The notes under the pieces were generated by a model. That model did no database searches, was not told where the DNA came from, and worked only from the letters and a program-made list of their open reading frames with translations. The position numbers were made by a program, and so were the translations under genes. Below are positions 47,050 to 58,619 of a DNA stretch of 64,000 bases, piece by piece (position 1 is the stretch's first letter; every line of letters starts with the position of its first letter). The DNA comes from Epiperipatus broadwayi (lineage: Eukaryota; Onychophora; Udeonychophora; Euonychophora; Peripatidae), in NCBI GenBank assembly GCA_028023455.1, contig JAQFVV010006215.1, positions 9,569,950 to 9,633,949 of the forward strand, read 5' to 3'.

Positions 47050-47460
47050 AAACACGATTAATTCTTGTTATTTATTACACTTTAAATAGCATATGTGTAT
47101 ATTTTATCTGTGTTTGTAAGTATTATTTACAAAAAATATATAATTTAGTGATTGTTTTATAGGAAAGTAATATACATTGAGGAGTTGATTCAATCTATTT
47201 TCACCGGGGCAGATAAAATATAGTCTTTTATGGTTTGCAGTGTTGTTTTTAATTAAACCTCTATTTTCGTCAATTTGTTTGTTTGAACGCGATCAATTCC
47301 TCTTATTTATTACAGTGAAAAGTAGCATACATATATATTTTATCTGTTTTTATGAATCAATATTATTTAAACGCAATTATAATTTAGTGATTGTATGTAA
47401 AGTTAACATAGGGAGTTGATTCGATATATTTTCACCGGGGTGTAGTCTTTTATGACATAA
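47050..47460. repeat. Tandem duplication, ~235-bp unit
   Basis: The order acg(a/c)gat(t/c)aattc(t/c)t..ttatttattaca..tagcata..tttatctg..aatttagtgattgt..ggagttgattc..ttttcaccgggg occurs twice, ending near 47205 and 47440. The ttttcaccgggg block is identical in both. Confidence 0.7.
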
Positions 47461-47540
47461 AATTTATGTTTTAAAATAATGTTTGAATATTACTGCTGCA
47501 AATCATATATATATTTACAATTTTTTAGTGTGTGTTAATT

Positions 47541-47810
47541 TTAGTTCTGCAATATGCTATTAGACTTGCTGGAATTTTTCATATTCATGTCAACCTTCCG
47601 ATAACTTTGTAAATCTTTGAGAAAATATCATGTACAAGATCATCCATGTACAAGTTATTTTTTGCACAAAAAAATCTGGCCCAAAATTTCGTGTACAAGA
47701 TCCGTGTACACGTTATTTTGATCAGATCACAAGATTTACAAAGTTCTCAACGGATTGATACGAATGTGAAAAGGCCAGCTCGTCTAATAGCGTATTGCAG
47801 TACTAAAACT
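47541..47810. mobile_element. MITE, ~270 bp palindromic
   Basis: The left half (47541-47640) is the imperfect reverse complement of the right half (47690-47810), with matching blocks ctgcaatatgctattagac / gtctaatagcgtattgcag and ataactttgtaaatctt / aagatttacaaagttct. It belongs to the same family as 25827-26030. No coding capacity. Confidence 0.75.
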
Positions 47811-48559
47811 CAAGTGCCCAAGTATTCTGATCATATGATCTATGTATGATCTTATGTATAACTTAGAATTCTTCCCATCGATATTCATTGTACTTTAACG
47901 CAGCACCTTCTCGAAAATTAATAAATGATACTTTCTATTATTGAAGTTAACATTTAGTTTAACACTTTTTTTTTTTTCCATTTTGTAAATTCAAAACCTT
48001 AAATTTATAGAGTTTATCTCTCTGCATATTTTCATTTCTGTTTCATCTTACCGCTTTTATCTTTAATTTGCTGTAATAAATTACTTATTTATTATCTTAA
48101 ATAAATTCCTTTAATTAAAAGAGAATTTTTGCAGGGTTTTTTTTTAAAAAAAGTTTTTAACTATCAGATTAATATACATATACCCCCCCCTCTCTCACAC
48201 GGATCTGTTACATGGATATATATTTATGCACATATGTTTTTAAGTAAAAAAAAAAGTATTATATTTTGCCTGAAAAGAGTCTGATTTTTCATTTATACAT
48301 TCTTGTCATTGAAGCTGTGATTGTTTACAGGTAATACGTGATCTCTCATCAACATACAAGCACCAATGTGATCAATTGATAGGCTTTTACATCCACGTTT
48401 GAGATGAAGAAAATAAAAGTCTTTGTTGTATGGGTCAGTGAATTACGCTGTTCAAATTATGAATTATAAAACACACCCAATCACCGTAAATTAATAAGTA
48501 TTTAGATATCAGTATCAATTATTATTGATTCACTGCAATATAAAGATATTTCCAAGTTT
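47811..48559. other. Intergenic stretch, no gene recognised
   Basis: AT-rich with a C run at 48184-48191. Nothing further supported. Confidence 0.4.
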
Positions 48560-49383
48560 AATCCATTTCTTTCGATTTGTACTCCCTCTTCACTATGACA
48601 ATACCATCAACTTTCTTTATTTCATTCATTCATCCACGTATAATCTCTTTCTAAGTCTTTTACGATCTCTTGGGATCTACATTAAAATTTTAACTGCTAA
48701 TTTATTATCATCTAGAAATATGTTTAGCATAGCTCCACTTTAGTTTCCTAATTCTTTCAATGATATCAATAATACATGTTTGCATTTTCAACCATTTATT
48801 TCGTGTCCCCTCTTGTTTCTATTAACATATATACTTCTCCCCTCTTCTTTATTGAGTAGTCTGAAGTCTCTATATTGCTCTTTTGTTCAATGTCCAAGTC
48901 TCAAATTTATAGGCAAAATTTTATTTAATATTTTTTTTTTGTATTAAAAGCACTCTTCCCAAGTTTAATTCTATGATTAAATTTTATTTATTGTTTTCAT
49001 CTGTATTAATAATCTGAATTAAGAATTTGTAGTTATTAATTAAATTTTATTTTATTTTGAGAAAATCCATTGAACATTATTTTAGTCTTTTTAGCATGTA
49101 CTTTCATTCCTACTGTTTTACACTTGCAACATTTTCTGAAGCTCTAAAGCATTATTTGCAGAAACAACTACTTCATTTGTAAAAATCTAGATGATTTAAA
49201 TGTCCATTTACTATTATTCCCTTAGCTTCCCATTTTAATCCACAAAATATTTCTTGCAAAACTGCTGTAAAAAGTTTTGGAGATATGGAATCACCTTATT
49301 GGGTACCCTTCTTAATGATAATCTTTTTAGGAATCATTATCTAAGCATGTGAGAAACCATTTCTGTGCTTACACAAGCTGTTG

Positions 49384-49730
49384 AAACAGAGGCAAACTCT
49401 TCATACAGTAATGCCATCCAGTACACAAAATTACTATCTAATGCCTACTCATCCAATATCTCCAGGCTACTTTCTAGCTTATTGCTTTCATCAGTGAGGA
49501 GCCTTGGATCTGACAGCATTTCTGGAGAGTTACATTACATTCTAAGATCTAGGTACAGTGCTGTCAGATTCAAGTCTCCTCACTTATGAAAGCCACAAGC
49601 TAAAAACTAGTCTGGGGATACTGGAGGAATATGCACTGGATAGGGATTCTACACACATCTTTTTGCATTCAGTGATTACTCTGGCTTGCACTGATTGGCA
49701 CTACTGTATAGAGGTTTTTTGCCTCTGTTT
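49384..49730. mobile_element. Foldback element with two decayed hammerheads
   Basis: The ends 49384-49416 and 49696-49730 form an imperfect inverted repeat (aaacagaggcaaa outermost) related to the 26855-27082 element. On the minus strand a hammerhead-like core has CUGAUGA at 49494-49488 and GAAA at 49474-49471. On the plus strand another has CUUAUGA at 49583-49589 and AAAA in place of GAAA at about 49603-49606. The first has lost the helix III U16.1 pair and one helix II pair; the second has lost G5 and G12. Both keep the AGC..AA..GCU helix II. The element is nested in an RTE remnant. Confidence 0.7.
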
Positions 49731-50030
49731 TATCATTATATAATCTAATTGTTGATGTTGCATTTTTATAAATATTCTTTAGAATATGACAATATCCTGG
49801 GTCTATAACTTGATGAGCCAAAGCTTTCATTACTGAAGAAATGCTTATAGAATCAAATGTCTTTTCATAATCTACAAATCCAAAACATAATGACAACTCA
49901 TATTTATCGGTCCTTTCTATAATTTCTCTCAATTCTTGGATTTGACCTACTGTGCTAAAATCACTTTTAAATGCAACTTTTTTTTAGAAGAGGGTTGTTT
50001 GCTGTAGATAAGTTGTAGTTAATAATATAG

Positions 50031-50225
50031 GTAGCATACCAATAGCTCTAACAAGCTTTTATCAATAAGTGCTGAAGAAAAAGCATTTAAAATCTCTATC
50101 TAAAGTATTCCCATTCCTAGACCAATTGTTTTCAAGCTTATGGCTCACCTAAGTGAAGAGCTAGAACATTCAGATATTAGATCTTTGGCACTTATCGATA
50201 AAAGCTTGTTAGAGCTATTGCTACG
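50031..50225. mobile_element. MITE, ~195 bp, ~38-bp inverted ends
   Basis: 50031-50072 and 50188-50225 are inverted repeats (aatagctctaacaagctttt core). They differ by a 4-base insertion and one substitution. It is nested in the minus-strand RTE remnant. No coding capacity and no ribozyme motif. Confidence 0.8.
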
Positions 50226-52221
50226 CTCCTTATATTATATATTTGTAATACAAACTTAAAAAGCAAAGTCGTGTGATATATGACTTGCTTTATTGATTAT
50301 GAGTTGTAATTATCTTGGTAAAAATTTTGTATAGAATTAATAAGAGATTAATTTCTAATATTTTCTTCATTACCTCTTTTAAATATTAATATTACTATTG
50401 CATTCTTCAAACATCTTATATATCTTTGTCATTTTAGATATTTGATATATAATTTTATCAACAATTTTTATATTTCTTTATCTACTTCTTCTAGGATATT
50501 GATAATAATTCTGTTATTTCCTGGTGCTTTTTACCTTCTTCATAGAATTAAGTGCATTTCATTTACAATGTTGGGAAATTCAGAAAATCTTTCTCTTTAT
50601 TGCTATATAATTATTTATAAACTCTTCCACAGATTTCATGATGTCATATTCTTTTTTAATAATAGTTCCATCCATTTTTCTTATTGCTGAAATAATTTCC
50701 TACTAATACCAGAATGTTGTTTTATATTTTTGAGATTTTTATTCTCTTCTATAGTTTTCCTCGCTAATTCATGATTATATTTTCTTATATTACTATCAAC
50801 TCTTTTTTGTATCATTTTATAGAACACAAAATATTTAATTCTTTTTAATAAATCATTTTTATTCATTTTCATCTTCCTTTTTCTCTTCATTATTTGTCTT
50901 ACTCAATATGAAATTTACTGGAAAATTGCTGCTTTCTTGTACAAGATATCTTTGTTGACATGTCTTATACTATAACAGTTAAGTTTCTATTGATTTCATT
51001 CAAATCTAAACCAATTTCAAAATCTGATAATATTTTTAAACAATTTTCAAATTATAATTTGATTTCATTGGAATGTTTCTGAAGGTTAGGAATATCAACT
51101 GTGAATACTGTTTTTCTTAATAATTTTTGTCTCTCTAATTTTGTATTAACATGTATTTTATATCTTGTCAACAATCATTTCCTGTGTTGTATTGATTATG
51201 AACATTACTATCTTGAAATACATATTTTCTGTTAATCAAAACATAATCCAATACTGTCTTCATTTTGATATTTCCATATCCATTTCTGTTTATTACTTTT
51301 CTCAAAAAAAAAATTCAGAACACACAGTTTTTCTTTTTCTGTGAACTCCACAAATCTGATCCTGTCTCATTTCTATCACCATAACAAAATTTAGCCATAG
51401 CACATTCATCTTCCAATTGTTTACTAGTTTTAGCATTAAAGTGTCTAATGTCAATGTTAAAAAGCATTTTGTACATCCATATAAAAATCCTCCAATGAGA
51501 ACTTGTTGGGTATAAATCTGAATTTTGGATTTGATATCTTCCATTATCCTGAATATTAATCTTGCCATTCTATATCATATAACATTAATCTCCACAATAT
51601 TGTTGTTCCTGACTTTATTTTATAGTAAATTCTGCTCCATTTGTGCTTCAAATATTTTTGTCTTTGTAATAAAGTACATATCCATTTTTTAACTTCAAAT
51701 AGACCAATAATGTAAACCCATTAAATATTTGACAGTTCTTTTACCAATTTGTTTAATATTCTTTCACTTGAAAGTGATCTGGAGTTGCATATACTAAATA
51801 AAAGGTCATCATCAATTAGCATTCAACTCTGAAGAACAGTAATCACCACAGTCGGTCTAGTTTGAATTTCCATAAAAGTAGGGATGCCTTCTCTACGAAT
51901 TCATAGCCCAATATGTAATGTAGTATCACCATGTGAGTAAGAAGCACCTTTGTGCAAGATAAATTTTAGCACCCTTCTCCCCACACTCTATGAAATGAAA
52001 TTTGTAAATTAAAAGACATTTTTCCTAGTACTTTCACAAAAAAAAATTTTAAACATAGCTTTAGTTATTTAACATGTTTAGTAAATACCTTACATACTTT
52101 ATTCATTTATTTCTATAAAATAAACCTGGAGATTAAAACACAGGCTAAAATAAAACAAATTAATGTTTAAAAAATAATTTTTGAAACAATAATTAAATAA
52201 AACCTTAAAACAAAAATATAT

Positions 52222-54384
52222 TGTAATGGTATACGTTACATTATTTCAAAATTAAAGTAAAAAAAGATCGTAAATAAAAATTGATTTTATTAAAAACTAA
52301 AAGCCAAAAATTAAACGAGTTATGTTAACATGTATATATCACACAGATGGAAAACTTTAAAACTATTTTTTTTAAAAAAGTACTTGAAAGTATTTTTTTG
52401 TAAAAAAAAAAAAAAATAAAGATTGATATTTTTGAAAATAGAAATAAATGATTTCTATCATGTTTAATCTTAGAAAATGGAAATGATTGTTTTATTAATT
52501 AAATGATTGTTTTAAAGAAAATTAGCCCTTGTGGCACTTAAATAATTAAAAAGGTCAGATAAGAGAATGAAAAAATTAGATTGACAATGCAAGCACGAAG
52601 CCACAGCATGGACCGTAAATGGAACATTAGAATGAGTGACATCATGCTAGATCGATCCTGTGGATTTCTGATAAGAGGACCATAAAATTATAAAAGGCAA
52701 AATAATTTTTGTTGCAGTATAGTGACTATTAATCTAGATATAATCTTGCTGCTGTATTGCGGACTCCATGATGTAGGGGTCTTGCAATAAAAAAATGAAT
52801 TTCCTTTGCATGCACCAGCCGAGACCTCCCGATGACAGTCCCTGACCAAATGAATGGCTTATAGTGGTTATGTCTCCAAAAAACTATTAGCAAACAATAG
52901 GATAAGCAAGAACTTCCATAAACTGAATGAAATCTGGAGGAGTCATCAAGATCAAAGGGGAAGTATAAACTTTTACCAATTGAACTTTCTTTTAAATAAA
53001 TATATCTTCAATAAGTAGTCAATCTGTAAAGAAAAAGTAATATGGACTCTTATCTGACCATAGAACTCTAAATCAATTATTAATATTTATTTTTATATAA
53101 GTTTGCTATTTCAATTATTTCCATTTTTCGTTTTTTTTTATTTATTTTTGTATTTAACTAGGTTATTTATTTTTATCTGTTACCTAAAATGTATTAAATT
53201 TAAGTTGGGTGTAGATAGCTGCATAGATTCATTAACATTTAGTTGGTTTTTTTATTTATTTTCATATGCATAAAATATATATTGGTAAATATGACACATC
53301 ATGCTGAGTGTCCAAACGTATTTATTCGTATATCTTTTAAGTTATTGCTATCAATGCGGCACCTTATGATGAATGCCATTGGATTTACTTTACTGTAAAT
53401 TTCCCTCTGCAATTCCATCAATAACTTTATATTTTAATCACTTATGTTTATTTTGAAGGGGTTTAATTTCAGGCTATTTGTTTCATAGTTAGGTCGATGC
53501 TGGTGGAGGGATATATGGGTGTTTATATCAATGTAATGTGAAGTGTGTTTAGCATACAGGGCAAAGCCCAATTGAATGCATGACCCAAAGATGTAGTCAT
53601 TGCATTGCAATGGACGCAGATATATTTCTTGCAACATTGACCCTTTTAGCTCTATGGATAGGGACTATAAGTCAGCAGATAGACCACTCTCCCCCATACG
53701 TAGCATTTCTCTTAAATATTATATGCATGATTCCTTCGCTAGACAGACACATTCCTGTACTGGATGAGGATCATTTCCTTCAAATAATATCACGCTGCAG
53801 ATGCACATTCCTGACAGTGTGGTTTTATGCTAGCATCTTTATATTGCATTGGTTGCATCTGTATATCAGGAAGCAGGCATTGGGTTGGCTACGAACTTTT
53901 AGTCTGAGGTTGAACATTTGTTTTTTTGAAAAGTTTTTAAATGAGTAATCTATGTAGCTTATCTGCACTCAACATTATAAAACAAACTTTTATAAACTGT
54001 CCATCTATGTGGGCTTACTCCAAATAATTTAAAATTAATATTAAAATCTTAACAAAATAAATTTTATTCCTCAATTTCAAATATTTATATATGTGCGTTA
54101 ATAAATGTTTTTGTATGTTATTACTGGCAGTGGCTTATTTTATTTTTTATATTAAAAATATATTTTATTTTAAGTCTTTATTAAAATATTTAATAAGTAG
54201 ATTTTAAATCTCTGCTTCTCCTTGAGCTAGTGGCATGGGCTAATGGTCATAATAAAAAAAAATTGGATCTTAACAGTAAGTATATGCCTACTATATAAAT
54301 TGTCCAGGTTTGAATGGCCAGGTGGCACCCTTGTATAGCAAATACGGTAAGACTCCAACACCTAATTCACCCTGATCATTATAA
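52222..54384 (+). repeat. Family A repeat, copy 3
   Basis: It begins TGTAATGG...CGTTACA (a smaller version of the terminal hairpin of copy 2) and ends ccctgatcattata before an AT run. It shares blocks with copies 1 and 2 at 52490-52560, 53180-53450, 53800-53930 and 54110-54360. The 52570-52980 part differs from both, so this copy has a replaced or diverged middle. The 122-codon frame at 53580-53948 has no counterpart frame in the other copies and I treat it as fortuitous. Confidence 0.75.
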
Positions 54385-56965
54385 TATATTTAGTAATTAT
54401 TCTTTTTTTTTTCAAAAGTTTTTATTGTATTTTTAGACAATCCTGCGAAATTGCTAGTAGTGATAGGAAATATCTGCAAATAAGATAATTTTTTTAATAC
54501 ATGTTTTTATCATATTTAAAAGAACCACCATCATAGACATGCACACATAAAAATATTGCAACATTTCTTTCCCCTTCTTGGGCCAGCTCTGATATTATAT
54601 AAGTAATTCTACTTCTAATTTAATTACTTAAAAATATTATTTACATATAGAGTATGATTCTCTGGAATGCTTTGCTGTCAGAGCTACATCCTTTATAGTG
54701 AGGAGGAAAAAGAATTTGGCTTGTCTCTCTGTTATCCTTTCTGCAGTACAATAGTTATAAAAGCAGACATAACTCTTAGACTTTTTTCATCAATATTTAA
54801 ATTAACTTTACCTGGCGTAATCAAGAATTAGTTAAAAATAGTTTGTTTGTTTGAAAACACATTCAAAATCTCTCATGCATGAACTTATTCTCATTTTTTC
54901 TTAACAAAGATATTTCTTCAGTAATCAAATATTTATACTATTGTTTAATTTTTTGTTTTATTTCACTATTAATAAATATAATTTATTACATACATAGTCT
55001 GATATTTTAAATTTTCATACTTACATTGTTTATTGATATAATTTTTATATTTCATTAGGACCATCAAACTAGGTCAATTTTAAATAACATAAATTTACAT
55101 AAATTTTCATTCCCCCCCCTGTGTATTTCAGCTATAACATAAATTTACATAAATTTTCATTCCATTAGCATCAATTTGTTAAAAATAATTGTTTTAAAAA
55201 TCCATTTGTTAGGTTTTAATTCTGAATCTCTTACATATATGTTGTTTAAAGTTTTGATTTACAAAAATAGAAAAATATTTACAGTGATTTTATTATTTAA
55301 TTTTTTAAGGCTTATTAATAACTAAGTTATATTATATATATTATATTTTATTATATAGTTTGGCTATTAAGGAGTCAGTCAGAGAAGAAATTTTAAATGT
55401 TCATACATAGACTATTTATTCAATAAATTTTTAGAAGCCATTAAAATGCCTTGTAATTTATTTATTTATAGTTTATGCTGGATAATTATTAAAAATATCA
55501 AACACTTGATTTATTTCCCTAGATACATTTTTTACATTTTAATATAATGCAATCATGTAGGGGGATTTATTACAGTAAAGAGAATTGCATTAAATAATAT
55601 GATTATCATGAAATTTATTAAGAATATTTTAGTGCGCAGTAATATATTTTTAAAAATTATGTTTTTTACTCATTCTGTTTTCATTAGATTTGGATGTAAT
55701 TTGGATTATAGATCAATTACAAGTTTTTAGCTAAAGATCAAACCCGAATCCACAACCAAGGAAAAGCTGTTTAATAAAATGTGTAAAAAGATAACATGGC
55801 TTTATTACTGATAAATTATTTTAAAAATCAGTGAGATGCCAGTGCTATATTTTATCCATATGCACTGCTTATGTTAAGCATAAATGAAGTTACTGTGATT
55901 TTATATATACTGGGCATAATCCATGTACATGTTTTAACTGATGAGTAGAATATAAATATATTGAGAATAACATTATTTCAAACACTTAACTTTGTAGTTA
56001 ATATTTAATTTATACATCGTAAAAGTCAATAATTGTTGACTAAATTATACAATTAAAAAGATAGATAATATGAGAAGAAAATAAGAATAAATGACCAGTT
56101 TATCTCCCAATGATTTTTTCTAGTTATCATTCATAAAAAGTTTTGTTTGGAATTAGAAAAATAAGTTCAGAAATCTTTCTTGAAGATTTGAAAATGGAGA
56201 AACAAAAGCCAAAAAAATTTAAAAGAATTTTCAAACTGGTCTGTTAAAGATAATGTATTCTTTTAAAAACTTTTATTTATAATTAAGACTAATTTACTAA
56301 AAATTCGATTTGTAAGAAGAAAATATTTAAAATTAGTTACAACATATTTTATTTTGTATTAAAATATGCACATATGTATGCGTTTGTTTTGTATATACTT
56401 TCAGTACTGAATTAATTATACAGTATCTTGTGAAAATTAATAATATTGATATATGGATTTAATAAATTTATTGACTAACGAAATGGTATTGGGATATAAA
56501 CGCCAGTGTGCAGATATTTACACATGCATCCATATAAGTAAATTCAGTCATTATATATTATATATATCTTATTAAGGGAGAATGATTTTTATTGGTTTAT
56601 TAACAATTAGAATATGTTGAATTTATATTATCATATGGGCATGTCTGTGGTGCCTATATACACATATCGTGTAAACTTCAGATATCTTGACACGAATAAG
56701 ACAAATAGCTAAGTTAAATTTTGATATTTTAAAAAATTTTTAAGGCTATTGTTGATTACCTGCGAGATTGATCTTTTGAGAGCAGGGCTATAAAGACTAA
56801 TTATTGTGTATGAAAGTATAAATTGCGATTGAGAGAGTGAGTTATTTGAAAGATTGAAAATTTTTGTGCTTAACTGTTTGAAAGGTTTTTGTTTGACATT
56901 TTAGGTATTTAAGTTTTAAAAAAACAAAAGTTGCTCTTGTTGAATGTGTGTTAGCATAAGGATAT
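54385..56965. other. Intergenic AT-rich stretch
   Basis: No gene found. The block ataacataaatttacataaattttcattcc occurs twice (about 55087-55114 and 55136-55162), the first followed by a C run. Other sequence is AT-rich and unremarkable. Confidence 0.4.
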
Positions 56966-57418
56966 GTATAAAAAAGTTGTAAGTTTAATTCGTTTTAGTT
57001 AAGTTTGTTACTGAAGGTTTTTTAAATTTTAAAATAGACATTTATTTTGAGAAAAAAGATAACGTTTGGGAGGCCTAACATTAGAAAACACATGGGTATA
57101 GTTTGATCAGGTTTGGGAAAAAGTAAAAAAGTTTTTTATTTTTCCATATAAGGGTGTTTGAAGAATAGGAGAGGTATTATAAAGAGGTATTTATAAAAAA
57201 GTTGTATGTAAGTTTATTTCATTTTAGTTAAGTTTATTATTGAAGGTTTTTTTTTTAATTTTAAAATAGACATTTATTTTGAGAAAAAAGGCAATGTTTG
57301 GGAGGCCTAACATTAGTAAACACGTTATAGTTTCATCGGGTTTGGGAAAAAGTAAAAAAAGAATATTTTTATTTTTTCGTATAAGGGTGTTTGAAGAATA
57401 GGAGAGGTATTATAAAGT
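56966..57418 (+). repeat. Two tandem 5' UTR monomers of the CR1/L2-like LINE
   Basis: A ~220-bp unit (56966-57185) is followed by a ~233-bp copy (57186-57418). Both run from tataaaaaagttgta to aataggagaggtattataaag and share ggaggcctaacatta and gtttgggaaaaagtaaaaaa. Tandem monomers just upstream of ORF1 resemble the promoter monomers of some LINEs. Promoter activity is inferred from position only. Confidence 0.65.
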
Positions 57419-57449
57419 CAAATATAGAATAAGTGACTTGAAAAATAAG

Positions 57450-58296
57450 GATATGGATTGCATTTGTATGGCACAATGTCTATAAGATCGGCAGAAAGGA
57501 ATTAGGCGAGCACTGGTAGAGTGTACAGTGTGTGCTGAGGTGTATCATTTAAAATGTTTGAATAAAAATAGGAAGGATGTAACAGGTTTCTGGCTATGTA
57601 GTCAGTGTGTAAATGTGATTAAAGAAGTGAGAATGTGGTTTCTAAGTGTAGGTAGTCTAGAGAGAAAGTCAGAGAAGGAGGAAGCAAAATGTAGTTAAGG
57701 AAGATAGGACAGAGTATGGTTTTAGTGGAGTGTCAGGAAATATGGGTGGAGAAAGTAGTAATACAATGGAGATGGTTAGCCAGAGAATAAGTAAGATAAA
57801 GAAAGAAGTGAAGGATGTAGAAGTAAAATTAAAATTGTTAGAGACAAAGTGTGAGGAGATAAAGAAATTATTGAGTAGAAATGATAAGGAAGAAACGGAT
57901 AAGGAGGTCCAGAAGATGGTAGAAAATGTTACAGATGGAGTAAAGAAAGTAGACTATGAGACAGTATTGATAGGTGATTCACTAATAAGAGAACATGGGG
58001 ATATAATTGCAAAGGAAAATAGAAGCACGTATGTTAGAGTATGTTTGCCTGGAGCAAAAATTAGGGATGTGACAGATAAAGTAAGAAAGCAAGGTAGTAG
58101 AGATGTATATGTTATGGTAGGGACTAATAATTTGTTAGAGCCACCAGAGAGAGTAATGGATGAGTATGTAGAATTGATTGGGAATTTGAGGGAGATTAAA
58201 GGAAGAGTAGGGGTAGGTGGAGTATTACCAAGATTTGATAAGAGGCATTTGTTAGATAGGGCATGTTCTATAAAAGAGAGTGAAAAAATTGTGTGA
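57450..58296 (+). pseudogene. LINE ORF1: PHD finger plus SGNH-esterase
   Basis: The first part (about 57504-57700) encodes a PHD-type zinc finger half: CTVCAEVYHLKC, then a Trp and CSQC at the family spacing. After a frame change, 57730-58296 encodes a Lys/Glu-rich coiled-coil-like stretch (~residues 10-70). Then comes an SGNH/GDSL hydrolase-like domain with GDSLIR (block I, nucleophile Ser) and VMVGTNNL (GxND-like block). PHD plus esterase is the ORF1 layout of several CR1/L2-type LINEs, where ORF1 binds RNA and is thought to act in the ribonucleoprotein. The catalytic His block is not seen before the stop at 58296; a frameshifted continuation reaches about 58440. The frameshifts make it a pseudogene. 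Confidence 0.7.
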
Positions 58297-58619
58297 GAAA
58301 AATAATGTTGTATTTGTGAATGTAGGGGATTGGTTTATTAAAAAGAGGGAGTTATATAGTAAAGATGGATTGCACTTAGGAAAACGAAGTGAAGCTTTAG
58401 GTAGTCTGATATTTAAGGAATATAATTCGGGAAACTTTTAAAGAGGCATGGGCTTTTAAATTGTAATATTATCAAGAAGAAGAAGAATGGATGGGATATA
58501 AGAAATAAGCAAAAGATGGTTGATTATAAGTGTAGATGTGGAGAGGGAATTGTTCTGGAAGATTAATGATAAGAAAGTTTGTTATAAATGTAATGGAGAA
58601 GAAAGAATCAAAAGAATTT

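Larger units (their letters stand above)
48560..51960 (-). pseudogene. RTE-type LINE, nearly full-length but decayed
   Basis: In minus orientation the order is endonuclease, linker, reverse transcriptase, C-terminus. About 51300-51570 encodes an endonuclease-like segment. 50681-50890 encodes a Lys/Asn-rich linker with YNHELARKTIEENKNLK. 49790-49932 encodes the RT palm block with FVDYEKTFDSISISSVMKAL, characteristic of RTE-class RTs. The C-terminal part continues to about 48560. Stops, frameshifts and two nested foldback elements (49384-49730 and 50031-50225) interrupt it. Copies of the same family lie at 1-275 and 62290-63620. In active form it would encode a self-mobilising endonuclease/RT. 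Confidence 0.75.

Noticed and set aside
53580-53948. 122-codon frame in family A copy 3
   Set aside because: The homologous segments in copies 1 and 2 do not keep this frame, so it is not a conserved gene.
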